Assembly: GCA_003224085.1 (NCBI GenBank)
Contig: QHYK01000071.1
Coordinates: 95,439-159,438, forward strand
Length of the DNA stretch: 64,000 bases
Direction: 5' to 3'
DNA from: Acidobacteriota bacterium
GTDB lineage: Bacteria > Acidobacteriota > Terriglobia > Acidiferrales > UBA7541
Shown: piece by piece, positions 53,510-62,043 of the stretch
How positions within the stretch are numbered: position 1 is the stretch's first letter
How the letters are laid out: each line of letters begins with the position of its first letter
The notes under the pieces: model-generated
What the model saw: the letters and a program-made list of their open reading frames with translations, nothing else
Told to the model about the DNA's origin: nothing
Databases searched by the model: none
Program-made: the position numbers and the translations under genes

Positions 53510-54430
53510 ATGCACAACGTCGTAATCATTGGCAGTGGCTGCGCAGGTCTTACCGCCGCGATTTATGCCGCGCGCGCGAACCTCAAGCCGCTCGTTATTG
53601 ACGGCCATGAGCCCGGCGGCCAGCTTTCCCTCACCACGCACGTCGAGAATTTCCCCGGCTTCCCTGACGGAATCCTTGGGCCGGAGCTGATTGAAAACAT
53701 GCGCAAGCAGGCGCAGAAATTCGGCGCCGAATTCAAGGCTGGCGCCGTCACGGAAGTCAACCTCCACAAGCGCCCCTTCAAGATCATCGCGGGAAAACAT
53801 ACCTACGAAACGGAAGCTGTGATTGTCGCCGCGGGGGCGTCGGCTCGTCTGCTCGGGTTGAAAGGCGAACGAGAGTTGATCGGCCACGGGGTTTCCACCT
53901 GTGCCACTTGCGACGGCTATTTCTTTCGCGGCAAACCAATCGCTGTCGTCGGGGGCGGCGATTCCGCGATGGAAGAAGCCAACTTTCTTTCGCGTTATGC
54001 CAGTAAGGTTTGCCTGATTCACCGCCGGAAGGAATTTCGCGCTTCCAAAATCATGATTGTCCGCGCAAAAAAGAATGAGAAAGTGGAATTCGTCACGCCG
54101 TTTGTGGTCGAAGAAATCCTTGCACCGAAGGGCCTCGTGGAAGGGGTGCGCCTTCGCAATACCGAATCGAAGGACACCCGCGAACTCGTCGTCGACGGCG
54201 TTTTCGTGGCCATCGGCCACGACCCGAATACGACCGTGTTCAAGGGAAAACTGGAAATGGATTCCAACGGCTACCTGATCGCCAAGCATGGCAGCCTGAC
54301 TTCCATTCCAGGCGTGTTTGTCGCCGGCGATGTGCAGGACCACCGCTATCGCCAGGCGGTCACCGCCGCCGGGTCTGGCTGCATGGCCGCCATCGACGCG
54401 GAACGGTTCTTGGAAGAACACAAACACTAG
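53510..54430 (+). CDS. trxB: Thioredoxin-disulfide reductase
   Basis: A 306-residue NADPH flavoprotein that reduces thioredoxin. The FAD site is VVIIGSGCAGLTAAIYAARA, the redox pair Cys131 and Cys134 in STCATCDGYFF, the NADPH site AVVGGGDSAMEEA, and GVFVAGDVQDHRYRQAVTAAGSGC the second FAD contact. HRR in LIHRRKEFRASK marks NADPH use. ATG 53510 with a GGAGAAGG ribosome site. A TlpA-like thioredoxin is encoded at 56.8 kb. Confidence 0.95.
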   Translation: MHNVVIIGSGCAGLTAAIYAARANLKPLVIDGHEPGGQLSLTTHVENFPGFPDGILGPELIENMRKQAQKFGAEFKAGAVTEVNLHKRPFKIIAGKHTYETEAVIVAAGASARLLGLKGERELIGHGVSTCATCDGYFFRGKPIAVVGGGDSAMEEANFLSRYASKVCLIHRRKEFRASKIMIVRAKKNEKVEFVTPFVVEEILAPKGLVEGVRLRNTESKDTRELVVDGVFVAIGHDPNTTVFKGKLEMDSNGYLIAKHGSLTSIPGVFVAGDVQDHRYRQAVTAAGSGCMAAIDAERFLEEHKH

Positions 54431-54464
54431 TGCCTCTCCTTCCAGCCTGCGATAATTGACCGGC

Positions 54465-55376
54465 ATGCTTCGGTCCACACTTCTGAAGCTTTCCGAAAAC
54501 AAGAAATTCGGGACTTGGGTCACCTCCAATGGCACCACGCGCCGCTTGGCGCGCCGGTTTGTTGCCGGTGAGACTCTACAAGAAGCCGTTGCCGCCGCCA
54601 GGCGTTGCAATGACGCGGGCATGGCCGCCAGCTTGGATTATCTCGGCGAAAATGTCTCCACCACTTCCGACGCGCAGCGTTCCCGCGACGAGTATCTCGA
54701 AATCTTCGAAATCATCGCTCAGGAAGATCTTCTGGCCAACGTTTCCTGCAAGCTTACGCAACTCGGCCTGGAAATTAACAGCGAATTTTGCGCCGGCTTG
54801 GTGCTCTCCATCGTGGAGCGTGCTGCCGGTTTTGATAATTTTCTGCGAATTGATATGGAGGGTTCAGCCTATACGCAGCGCACCATTGACCTAGTCAAGC
54901 GCGTCCGCTCGCGCAATCCGGCGGTCGGCACGGTGATTCAATCTTATCTCTACCGCAGCGAAAAAGACGTCGCGGACCTTTTGTCCTGTGGCTGCCGCAT
55001 TCGCTTGGTCAAGGGCGCCTATAAAGAGCCGGAAGATGTGGCATTCCCCAGGAAAGCCGATGTCGACGCCAATTTCATCCGCCTGATGCAGATTCTCCTC
55101 TCCAGCGGCTTTTACCACGCCATTGCAACGCACGATCCGCGCATGATTGCAGCAACTATTCGTTATGCTGCATCGAAGGGAATCTCCAAGGACGATTTTG
55201 AATTTCAGATGCTCTATGGCGTACGCACTGACCTGCAGCGCCGCTTGGTAAAGGATGACTATCGAGTGCGCATTTACATCCCGTTTGGCAGCGACTGGTT
55301 CCCCTATTTCATGCGCCGCTTGGCGGAGCGCCCCGCCAATCTCGGCTTCCTTGTCCGCAATTTCTTCCGCTCGTAG
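54465..55376 (+). CDS. Proline dehydrogenase
   Basis: A PRODH-fold FAD enzyme of about 300 residues, first step of proline breakdown to P5C. LDYLGENVSTTSDAQRS, KLTQLGLEI, DNFLRIDMEGSAYTQRTID, VIQSYLYRSEKDV, RIRLVKGAYKEP and the C-terminal YIPFGSDWFPYFMRRLAERP are all family motifs. ATG 54465 (MLRSTLLKLSENKKF) is preferred over TTG 54456. Its partner P5C dehydrogenase is at 15.8 kb, a split PutA arrangement. It lies 34 bases after trxB and may share a transcript. Confidence 0.9.
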   Translation: MLRSTLLKLSENKKFGTWVTSNGTTRRLARRFVAGETLQEAVAAARRCNDAGMAASLDYLGENVSTTSDAQRSRDEYLEIFEIIAQEDLLANVSCKLTQLGLEINSEFCAGLVLSIVERAAGFDNFLRIDMEGSAYTQRTIDLVKRVRSRNPAVGTVIQSYLYRSEKDVADLLSCGCRIRLVKGAYKEPEDVAFPRKADVDANFIRLMQILLSSGFYHAIATHDPRMIAATIRYAASKGISKDDFEFQMLYGVRTDLQRRLVKDDYRVRIYIPFGSDWFPYFMRRLAERPANLGFLVRNFFRS

Positions 55377-55391
55377 CCGACTCGCTGCGAA

Positions 55392-56048
55392 CTACAGTTT
55401 CTGGCAAACGGTCACGCCGTCGCGCAGCGGAATCAGCACGGGATAAAGTTCTTTCGACGCATACACGACGCGATTGAATTCCTGAATGCCCTTGGTGTCC
55501 CTGTCTTCGTCCGCTGCGGGGCGGGCCGCTTTGCCCGACCAAAGCGTATTGTCCGCAACAAGCAACCCGCCTCTGCGCAACTTTGGCAGCGCCGCGACCA
55601 GGGCAGCCGGGTATTGCTGCTTGTCGACGTCGATAAAAATCACATCCAACTTGCCGGGTGTTTTCTTCACCAGCGCCAGCGCATCTCCAACTTGCACTTC
55701 CACGCGCTTCGCCACCCCCGCCATTCTGAAATACACTTCCGCGCGCTTAGCATTTTCAGGATCTCCGTCGGTGTAAAAAACCTTGCCCTGCGCTCCTGAG
55801 GCGCGCGCAAGCCACACGGTCGAGTATCCGATCGCCGATCCCATCTCAAAAATTCGTTTTGCCCCAGAAATCTGCACCAGCAGCGCCAACAGTCGGGCCA
55901 CTGCCGGCCCGATGATGGGTATGCGGTGCTCCTCGGCGTAATCTTCCATTTCTTTGACTACCGGGTCGCGCTCCGGCAGCAATTTGTAAAGGTACTCCTC
56001 GACGTCGTCCTGGATGTAACCGCTGCGCAGATTCTCGCTGCGAATCAT
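55392..56048 (-). CDS. SAM-dependent O-methyltransferase
   Basis: A 218-residue enzyme of the Methyltransf_24/caffeoyl-CoA OMT type. RIFEMGSAIGYSTVWLARA is motif I, VFYTDGDPENAKRAEVYFRMAG and DVIFIDVDKQQYPAAL contain the metal-binding Asp residues, and LLVADNTLWSG the C-terminal one. The family methylates catechols and other phenols. It overlaps the upstream UPF0173 gene by four bases and is translated with it. Confidence 0.88.
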   Translation of the reverse strand: MIRSENLRSGYIQDDVEEYLYKLLPERDPVVKEMEDYAEEHRIPIIGPAVARLLALLVQISGAKRIFEMGSAIGYSTVWLARASGAQGKVFYTDGDPENAKRAEVYFRMAGVAKRVEVQVGDALALVKKTPGKLDVIFIDVDKQQYPAALVAALPKLRRGGLLVADNTLWSGKAARPAADEDRDTKGIQEFNRVVYASKELYPVLIPLRDGVTVCQKL

Positions 56049-56782
56049 AGCTTCTCCCCGGCTTTCAGCGCGTAAATCTTCAGCCCTTTGATTTTCTTTG
56101 ACTCGCTTCGCAGGCCTTCCACGGTCCCGGTCAAAAAAGGGAAAGTCGCGTAATGCATGGGAATGACGTGTTTCACACCGAGCAGGCGAATTGCGTACGC
56201 GGCCTCCCGCGGACCCGCGGTGAAGCGGTCACCGATGGGCAGCATCGCCAGATCCGGTTTATGCAGTTCACCGATCAACTTCATGTCGCCGAAAAGCGCC
56301 GTGTCGCCCGCGTGATAAACCGTGAACCCGCCTGGCATGCGAATGATATATCCGGCCGCCTCTCCGCCATAGTGGCGCACGCCATCTTCATCAATCGAAT
56401 TCGAATGAAACGCGTGCGTCATGGTAATTTCAAAATCGCCGATTCTCTGCGACCCGCCCTTTCCCATCGGACAGGTTTCTTCCACGAAGCCCTTGCTCTC
56501 GATCCACAGGCAGGTCTCGAAAATCGCGGCAATCTTGGGCCGGTGCTGCTTGGCCAGCGCCAGCAGGTCCCCCAGGTGGTCGGTATGTGCGTGGGTCAGG
56601 AAGATCGCATCCAGCCTGGACACGTTCTTCAACTCTTCAGGGCACCAAGGATTCGTCATCACCCAAGGATCAATCAGCGCCACTTGTCCTGACGGTGTCG
56701 TGAGTGAAAAAGTCGCGTGGCCAAAATACGTGATTCGATTGCCCTTGGTATTAAGCACAGTAACTCCCGGACGAAATCTCAC
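56045..56782 (-). CDS. UPF0173 metal-dependent hydrolase
   Basis: A 245-residue metallo-beta-lactamase-fold hydrolase of the UlaG-like group. ITYFGHATFSL and the metal motif THAHTDHLGD, then MTHAFHSNS, VYHAGDTALFGDM and HVIPMHYATFPFL supply the six metal ligands. The substrate is unknown. Its 3' end overlaps the O-methyltransferase start by four bases. ATG 56782 begins MRFRPGVTVLNTKGN. Confidence 0.9.
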   Translation of the reverse strand: MRFRPGVTVLNTKGNRITYFGHATFSLTTPSGQVALIDPWVMTNPWCPEELKNVSRLDAIFLTHAHTDHLGDLLALAKQHRPKIAAIFETCLWIESKGFVEETCPMGKGGSQRIGDFEITMTHAFHSNSIDEDGVRHYGGEAAGYIIRMPGGFTVYHAGDTALFGDMKLIGELHKPDLAMLPIGDRFTAGPREAAYAIRLLGVKHVIPMHYATFPFLTGTVEGLRSESKKIKGLKIYALKAGEKL

Positions 56783-56818
56783 TCAGAAATCTTAGAGAGC
56801 CGGCAGGTTTGCGTGAGG

Positions 56819-57343
56819 TTAATTTGCCTGCAAGCCCAGGAGAGAGCGAATCGCTCCTTCATAGGTTTCCCGGTTCCGCTCGCCCAGGAAACTTCCCACC
56901 TGCCGTCCGTCTTTCGCATAAAACACGGAAACGGGCAGCGATCCCGTCCATCCCGGAAGCACAGCTTGCCGGAACGGCACCTCTTCGCCCGGCTTTTTCC
57001 GGTAATTTGGAAAAATCGGCTTGTATCGCGCAATAAAGCGCCGCATCAAGATTAAATCGCCGTCATCATCCAGGTTCACGCCCACGACTTTCAGTCCCTG
57101 CGGGGCATACTGCTTCGCCAACTCGTTCAGCATGGGATATTCGTCGCGGCAAGGCTCGCACCACGTCGCCCAGAACGTGACCAATAGCGGTTTTCCCTGA
57201 TACTGCTGTACCAGTTTCACGTACCCCTGCGCATCGATCAGCGCCGGGTCGCGTAGCGCCGCTGGTTTTGGCGCTTGCGGCGCCGCCAAAGCACTTTCTA
57301 CCGCCAGAAAACACAGCAACAAACCGCAGCTCATCCATTTCAT
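56819..57343 (-). CDS. Exported TlpA-like thioredoxin
   Basis: A 174-residue periplasmic thiol-disulfide oxidoreductase. A signal peptide (MKWMSCGLLLCFLAVESALA) precedes the TlpA fold with the active-site WCEPC in VTFWATWCEPCRDEYPML. GLKVVGVNLDDDGDL and GSLPVSVFYAKDGRQVG (cis-Pro) follow. ATG 57343 has GGAGAGGGGA upstream and the signal peptide starts exactly there; longer starts make no sense. It may serve cytochrome c or other exported thiol proteins. Confidence 0.9.
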   Translation of the reverse strand: MKWMSCGLLLCFLAVESALAAPQAPKPAALRDPALIDAQGYVKLVQQYQGKPLLVTFWATWCEPCRDEYPMLNELAKQYAPQGLKVVGVNLDDDGDLILMRRFIARYKPIFPNYRKKPGEEVPFRQAVLPGWTGSLPVSVFYAKDGRQVGSFLGERNRETYEGAIRSLLGLQAN

Positions 57344-57525
57344 ACTTGTTCCCCTCTCCTTCATTTTATCCATTGCCCTCCCGGTTGAGAAACCAATCCC
57401 CGGCGCGTACAATGAACTTGGCCGCTTGTAGCTCGAGGCAGCCTCATGATATAAGGATTTTTTTTGCCGGTTGTGCCGAGTTCCCGCAGAAGCCCCGGCT
57501 TGAAGTTTGATAAAGGAGACCTCGA

Positions 57526-57795
57526 ATGGCTTACGTGATCGCCGAACCCTGCATCGGCACAAAAGACACCGCCTGCGTGGATGTTTGCCCCGTGGATTGC
57601 ATTCACCCGCGCAAAGACGAGCCCGAGTTTGCCACCGAAACGCAGCTCTACATCCATCCCACCGAATGTATTGATTGCGGCGCTTGCGTCCCTGTTTGCC
57701 CCGTGACTGCCATCTTTGCGCTCGAAGATTTGCCGGAGAAGTGGGCCAGCTTCACGCCCGTCAATGCCGATTGGTACGCCAAGCGCGGAAAGTAA
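57526..57795 (+). CDS. 7Fe ferredoxin (3Fe-4S/4Fe-4S)
   Basis: An 89-residue low-potential electron carrier. Cys at 9, 17, 21, 25, 48, 51, 54 and 58 give the pattern CIGTKDTACVDVCPVDC ... CIDCGACVPVCP of Thermus/Azotobacter-type ferredoxins, with one 3Fe-4S and one 4Fe-4S cluster. AGGAG lies before ATG 57526. It is divergent from the TlpA-like gene; both promoters lie in 57344-57525. Redox partner unknown. Confidence 0.92.
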   Translation: MAYVIAEPCIGTKDTACVDVCPVDCIHPRKDEPEFATETQLYIHPTECIDCGACVPVCPVTAIFALEDLPEKWASFTPVNADWYAKRGK

Positions 57796-57831
57796 GCGAT
57801 TCTGTAGACGCTTCGTTGGCTGGGAATTCCG

Positions 57832-57860
57832 GGCGGCACGTTTTTGGGTGCCGCCTTTTT
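57832..57860 (+). terminator. Terminator after the ferredoxin gene
   Basis: Perfect eight-base stem GGCGGCAC (57832-57839) / GTGCCGCC (57848-57855), eight-base loop, then TTTTT. A clear intrinsic terminator 36 bases after the ferredoxin stop. Confidence 0.88.
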
Positions 57861-57922
57861 CTTGCCAACTCTTATCTTTCCCAAATCATCTAGGAAAGAA
57901 TCCGCCCTTGGAGGAGGTTTGT

Positions 57923-59692
57923 TTGAAGGCGATTCTTATACGTTTTGTTCCGGCACTCGCGTTTTTGTTTCTCTGCACTATTTTGCAAAGCGCTGCCAGC
58001 GCTCAAGCGCCTGCAAATCGCAAACCGATGCCGGCCGCTGTGGAAGGCAACTGGGCCGGTTCCCTTCAGGCCGGCGATGCCGTCTTGCATCTCGTCCTGC
58101 ATGTTTCGAAAACCGAAGACGGCTCCTTCAAGGCCACCATCGACAGCCTGGATCAGGGGGTTTACGGCATCGAAGTTACTTCTTTCACGCAAGACGGCTC
58201 CGACCTTCGCTTTAGCGTTTCTTCCGTCGGCGCTCAATACGAAGGAGAAATCGCCGCCGACCACGCCGGGATTCAGGGCACGTGGTCCCAGGGCAACGTT
58301 GGTCTTTCGCTCAATTTTCATCGCCAGGCGGCCGGCGCCGGAGCGAAGAAGCCCGGCGATGCCATCGCTAGCGCTGAAGGCGTGTGGCAAGGCGCGCTCG
58401 AGGCCAACGGCTTGCGCTTGCGTTTTCAGCTTCACGTTACCCACGACGATCAAAAGCAGTTGGTCGCGGCTCTCGACAGCCCCGATATGGGCATCAGCGG
58501 CATGCCCGCCGTGAAGGTCAGCCAGAAACTGATGGTCTTTCATTTTGAAATTCCGGTCGTGGATGGTGCTTACGAGGGCACGCTGAACGCTGCAAAAACC
58601 GCCATCCATGGCACCTGGACGCAAGGCGGCATCACGCGCAACTTGAATTTTCAGCGTTCCGATGAATTGCTCGAACTTGTGCGTCCACAAAATCCCTCGA
58701 AACCTTATCCTTACCGCGAAGAAGAAGTCACTTTTGCGAATCCGAAGGCGCAAGTCTCACTCGCCGGTACGCTGACCCTTCCTTCCGGCAGCGGTCCATT
58801 TCCTGCCGCGATTCTTATCGCAGGCTCGGGTCCTCACGATCGCGACGAAAACGTTGCCGGCCATCGCCCCTTTCTGGTTCTGGCCGACCACCTCACACGC
58901 AAGGGCATCGCCGTTCTTCGCTACGACAAGCGCGGCATTGGCAAGTCCACCGGCAAGTTCGATCAGGCCACCACGGAAGACTTCGCCGGCGACGCGGCCG
59001 TTGCCCTGGCGTATCTGAAGTCGCGGAAAGAAATCGACGCCAAAAAAATCGGCCTCATCGGTCATAGCGAGGGCGGAATCATTGCCCCCATGCTGGCCTC
59101 CCACTCTTCGGACGCAGCTTGGATCGTTCTGCTTGCCGCGCCGGGCCTGAAAGGCGAAGACGTCATGCTGCTCCAGTCCGGGCTGATTCTGAAGGCCGCC
59201 GGTTTCGACGACGACCGCATCGCCAAGGCGCGCGATTTCAATCAGCAGTCTTACGCCCTGGCGCGCAAGGAGAAGGATCCGGCGGTGCTCGAAGCGAAAT
59301 TAACCGATCTTGTCGATTCCACTGGCATGAGCACCACGTTGCCTCCCACGGCGCTCAAGCCTCAGGCGCAGGTGATGGCCTCAGCCTGGTTTCGCTTCTT
59401 CCTTGATTACGATCCCGTCCCTGCGTTGAAGAAAACGCAGTGCCCGGTCCTGGCCCTTAACGGCGACAAGGATTTGCAGATGGCCTCGAAAGAAAACCTC
59501 GCGCAAATCCAAAAAGCGCTTGAGGACGGCGGCAACCAGCATTTTCAAACCAAGGAGCTTCCCGGCCTAAATCATCTTTTCCAGCACGCTCCCACTGGCT
59601 CGCCCACCGAATACGGCGGCATCGAACAGACCATGGCCCCGGAAGTCCTCACTACCATCTCCGATTGGATCCTTAAGCACTCCTCACCCTGA
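57923..59692 (+). CDS. Exported alpha/beta hydrolase with N-terminal beta-rich repeats
   Basis: A 589-residue secreted hydrolase. A signal peptide (KAILIRFVPALAFLFLCTIL ... ASAQ) is followed by two repeats of a beta-rich domain (VEGNWAGSLQAGDAVLHLVLHV ... and AEGVWQGALEANGLRLRFQLHV), then the alpha/beta hydrolase core with RYDKRGIGKST, the nucleophile Ser in GHSEGGIIAPML, and a likely catalytic His in GLNHLFQHA. It resembles bacterial esterases/acyl-peptidases, substrate unknown. TTG 57923 is five bases after GGAGGAGG, and the signal peptide starts there. Confidence 0.87.
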   Translation: MKAILIRFVPALAFLFLCTILQSAASAQAPANRKPMPAAVEGNWAGSLQAGDAVLHLVLHVSKTEDGSFKATIDSLDQGVYGIEVTSFTQDGSDLRFSVSSVGAQYEGEIAADHAGIQGTWSQGNVGLSLNFHRQAAGAGAKKPGDAIASAEGVWQGALEANGLRLRFQLHVTHDDQKQLVAALDSPDMGISGMPAVKVSQKLMVFHFEIPVVDGAYEGTLNAAKTAIHGTWTQGGITRNLNFQRSDELLELVRPQNPSKPYPYREEEVTFANPKAQVSLAGTLTLPSGSGPFPAAILIAGSGPHDRDENVAGHRPFLVLADHLTRKGIAVLRYDKRGIGKSTGKFDQATTEDFAGDAAVALAYLKSRKEIDAKKIGLIGHSEGGIIAPMLASHSSDAAWIVLLAAPGLKGEDVMLLQSGLILKAAGFDDDRIAKARDFNQQSYALARKEKDPAVLEAKLTDLVDSTGMSTTLPPTALKPQAQVMASAWFRFFLDYDPVPALKKTQCPVLALNGDKDLQMASKENLAQIQKALEDGGNQHFQTKELPGLNHLFQHAPTGSPTEYGGIEQTMAPEVLTTISDWILKHSSP

Positions 59693-59796
59693 CGTGCGAC
59701 ACCATTCACTCTTGCGTATTGGTTGCATTCCATCGGGGGTTTGAATTCATAAAATCGCGCGGCTTGCTATCATGGGAATGAGAAAAAACTGTTCCC

Positions 59797-61941
59797 ATGC
59801 CGCAGACCTTCCATCTTGCTCTTCTCATTCACGCGCACCAGCCTTGCGGAAACTTCGAGCACGTGCTCGAAAAAGCCTACGTCGATTCCTATCTTCCTTT
59901 CTTGCAGCATCTCGAAGGGCATCCCGATGTTCATCTGGGTCTTCATTATTCCGGGCCTCTGCTTATTTGGATTGAGCAGCACCGCCCCGAATATTTTGAC
60001 CGCTTGAGAAAGCTGGTCGAGAGCGGGCAGGTCGAACTCGTCGGCGGCGGCTTCTACGAACCAATTCTCGTCTCCATCCCGCCCGAAGACCAGCTCGAGC
60101 AGATCACCCGCCTGGCCTGCTATCTCGAGAAACATTTCGGGCAACGCCCTTCTGGCGCCTGGCTTGCCGAGCGCGTGTGGGAGCCTCAACTTCCCACTGC
60201 CCTCGCTGCCGCCAACGTCGCTTACACGCTCGTGGACGACATGCACTTTCTCGCCGCCGGATTTGAACCCGAAGAGCTCTTCGGCGCTTACATCGCCGAA
60301 GATCGCGGCAAGAGCGTCTGGTTTTATCCCGGGCAAAAAGCGCTGCGCTATCTCGTCCCTTTCGGCAAAGTCGCAGAGGTCATCACGTATTTGCGCGATG
60401 CGGCCAGCGTGCATCCGGGCGGCGTGGCAGCCATGGGCGACGACATGGAAAAATTCGGCGTCTGGCCCGGCACGCACGACCACTGCTACAAAGACGGCTG
60501 GCTCTCCGATTTTTTCACCGCGCTCGACAAAAATTCCAGTTGGCTCAACGTTTGCACGCCCGGCGAATATCTGGCTTCGCATATTCCTTTGGGCCGCGCC
60601 GATCTTCCCACGGCTTCCTACACCGAGATGATGGAGTGGGTGTTTCCCACGCGCGTGCGCCAGCGCTACCATGCCGTGCTCCAGGAATTCGCTTCACGCC
60701 CCGAAGTGCTGGCCTTTCTCCGCGGCGGTTCCTGGCGCGGCTTTTTTCGAAAGTATCCTGAATCCAATCTGCTGCACAAAAAAATGCTGCGCGTTTCTGC
60801 GCGCATTGCTGCCACTCCGGCTCCGACCTGCGATCAGTGCGAGAAACAAGCCGAGGAGCTGGCGCAAGCGCGCGATCTCCTCTTGCGCGCGCAATGCAAT
60901 GACGCTTACTGGCACGGCATCTTCGGCGGCATTTACGCGCCGCACCTTCGCACTGACCCCTGGCGCAATCTCATTCGCGCTGAAGCCATCGCCGACCACC
61001 TCACTCCCGGCGCGCTTGCTCCGCGCGTCGAAATGCTCGACTACGACGCCGACGGCGCGAACGAGCTGCTTTTCACCGCGCCGGAATTCCAGGCATTGCT
61101 GAAGCCCGGCGACGGCGGAACTCTCGCCGCGCTTGATTTTCGTCCTGCGGCCGCGACGCTGGTCAACTCCATCTTCCGCCGCCCGGAGGCGTATCACACG
61201 CGACTACGCGATGCCGCCAACGCGTCCGCCACGAGTGCCGTCGCCTCCATTCACGAGCAAACGCGCGTCAAGGAACCTGGCCTCGAACGCTTTCTTCGCT
61301 ATGACCGCTGGCCGCGCCACGCCTTCCGCATCCTCATTTTCGATCCTTCGCGCACGCCGGCCGATTACGAAGCGCTCGAGCTGCGCGAAGCTGCTGCGTT
61401 TGCCGGCAGCCCTTACACCGTCAAGAATTCCGCTGCCGCCAGCGCCGAGTTATTTTACGCGGACTCCCTTCTTGTCCACGACAAAACCAAGGCCACGGCG
61501 CCGCGGCTGGTCCTGTTCAAGAATTTTTCTTTCAATCCATGTCCCAAGGGCTTCGAAGTCGTCTGCGAAATCCGCCTAAAACTCAAAGAACTGCTCGGAA
61601 AACCTGTTGCCGTGGGAATCGAATCCATCATCAATCTTCTCGCGCCTGCCGAACCGGACCGCTTTTTCGAAACTCCCAATGGCCGCAGGAATCTTCGCTT
61701 CAGCGGCACGCTGCCCGCCCCCATTCTGCGCATGGAGGACGGCTGGCAGCGCGTTCGCGTCTTGTTGCACGCGCCCCTGGCAGAAGGGTTCTGGGTCGCG
61801 CCAATTGAAACCGTCTCCGAATCCGAAGAGGGTTTCGAGCGCGTCTACCAGGGTTCGCAGATTCTCGCCGTTTGGCGTCCGCCGCTCACGGCGCAAAAAG
61901 TTTGGTCCTCACGCCTCGTCTGGCGCCTCGAATCCTTCTAG
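59797..61941 (+). CDS. GH57 alpha-amylase/4-alpha-glucanotransferase
   Basis: A 714-residue family 57 enzyme. The catalytic domain has HAHQP near residue 12, WLAERVWEP with nucleophile Glu125, and MGDDMEKFG with the acid/base at Asp215 or Asp216, matching the Thermococcus litoralis enzyme (Glu123, Asp214). The C-terminal DUF1925/DUF1926 domains (residues about 280-714) are typical of glucanotransferases acting on maltodextrins and glycogen. ATG 59797 starts MPQTFHLALLIHAHQP. It works in the cytoplasm on storage or imported glucans. Confidence 0.92.
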   Translation: MPQTFHLALLIHAHQPCGNFEHVLEKAYVDSYLPFLQHLEGHPDVHLGLHYSGPLLIWIEQHRPEYFDRLRKLVESGQVELVGGGFYEPILVSIPPEDQLEQITRLACYLEKHFGQRPSGAWLAERVWEPQLPTALAAANVAYTLVDDMHFLAAGFEPEELFGAYIAEDRGKSVWFYPGQKALRYLVPFGKVAEVITYLRDAASVHPGGVAAMGDDMEKFGVWPGTHDHCYKDGWLSDFFTALDKNSSWLNVCTPGEYLASHIPLGRADLPTASYTEMMEWVFPTRVRQRYHAVLQEFASRPEVLAFLRGGSWRGFFRKYPESNLLHKKMLRVSARIAATPAPTCDQCEKQAEELAQARDLLLRAQCNDAYWHGIFGGIYAPHLRTDPWRNLIRAEAIADHLTPGALAPRVEMLDYDADGANELLFTAPEFQALLKPGDGGTLAALDFRPAAATLVNSIFRRPEAYHTRLRDAANASATSAVASIHEQTRVKEPGLERFLRYDRWPRHAFRILIFDPSRTPADYEALELREAAAFAGSPYTVKNSAAASAELFYADSLLVHDKTKATAPRLVLFKNFSFNPCPKGFEVVCEIRLKLKELLGKPVAVGIESIINLLAPAEPDRFFETPNGRRNLRFSGTLPAPILRMEDGWQRVRVLLHAPLAEGFWVAPIETVSESEEGFERVYQGSQILAVWRPPLTAQKVWSSRLVWRLESF

Positions 61942-61957
61942 ATTTTTCTCGCTGCCC

Positions 61958-61994
61958 GTCATTCCGAGGAGCGCAGCGACGAGGAATCTCTCTT
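61958..61994 (+). repeat. Dispersed REP-like palindromic element
   Basis: A GTCATTCCGAG ... GAGGAATCTC sequence: arms ATTCC and GGAAT flank a CG-rich centre (gcgcagcgac). The motif is widespread as an intergenic repeat in Acidobacteriota and several other phyla. One copy is seen in this window, just after the GH57 stop. Confidence 0.6.
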
Positions 61995-62043
61995 AGGTGC
62001 GCGCGCTGGCGCGTGCTTGAACAGTTGGCTATGCTTAGGCGCG

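Noticed and set aside
61607..61996. Frame ending in VIPRSAATRNLS
   Set aside because: The ending is the known translation of the REP-like repeat, and the frame lies in the GH57 gene.
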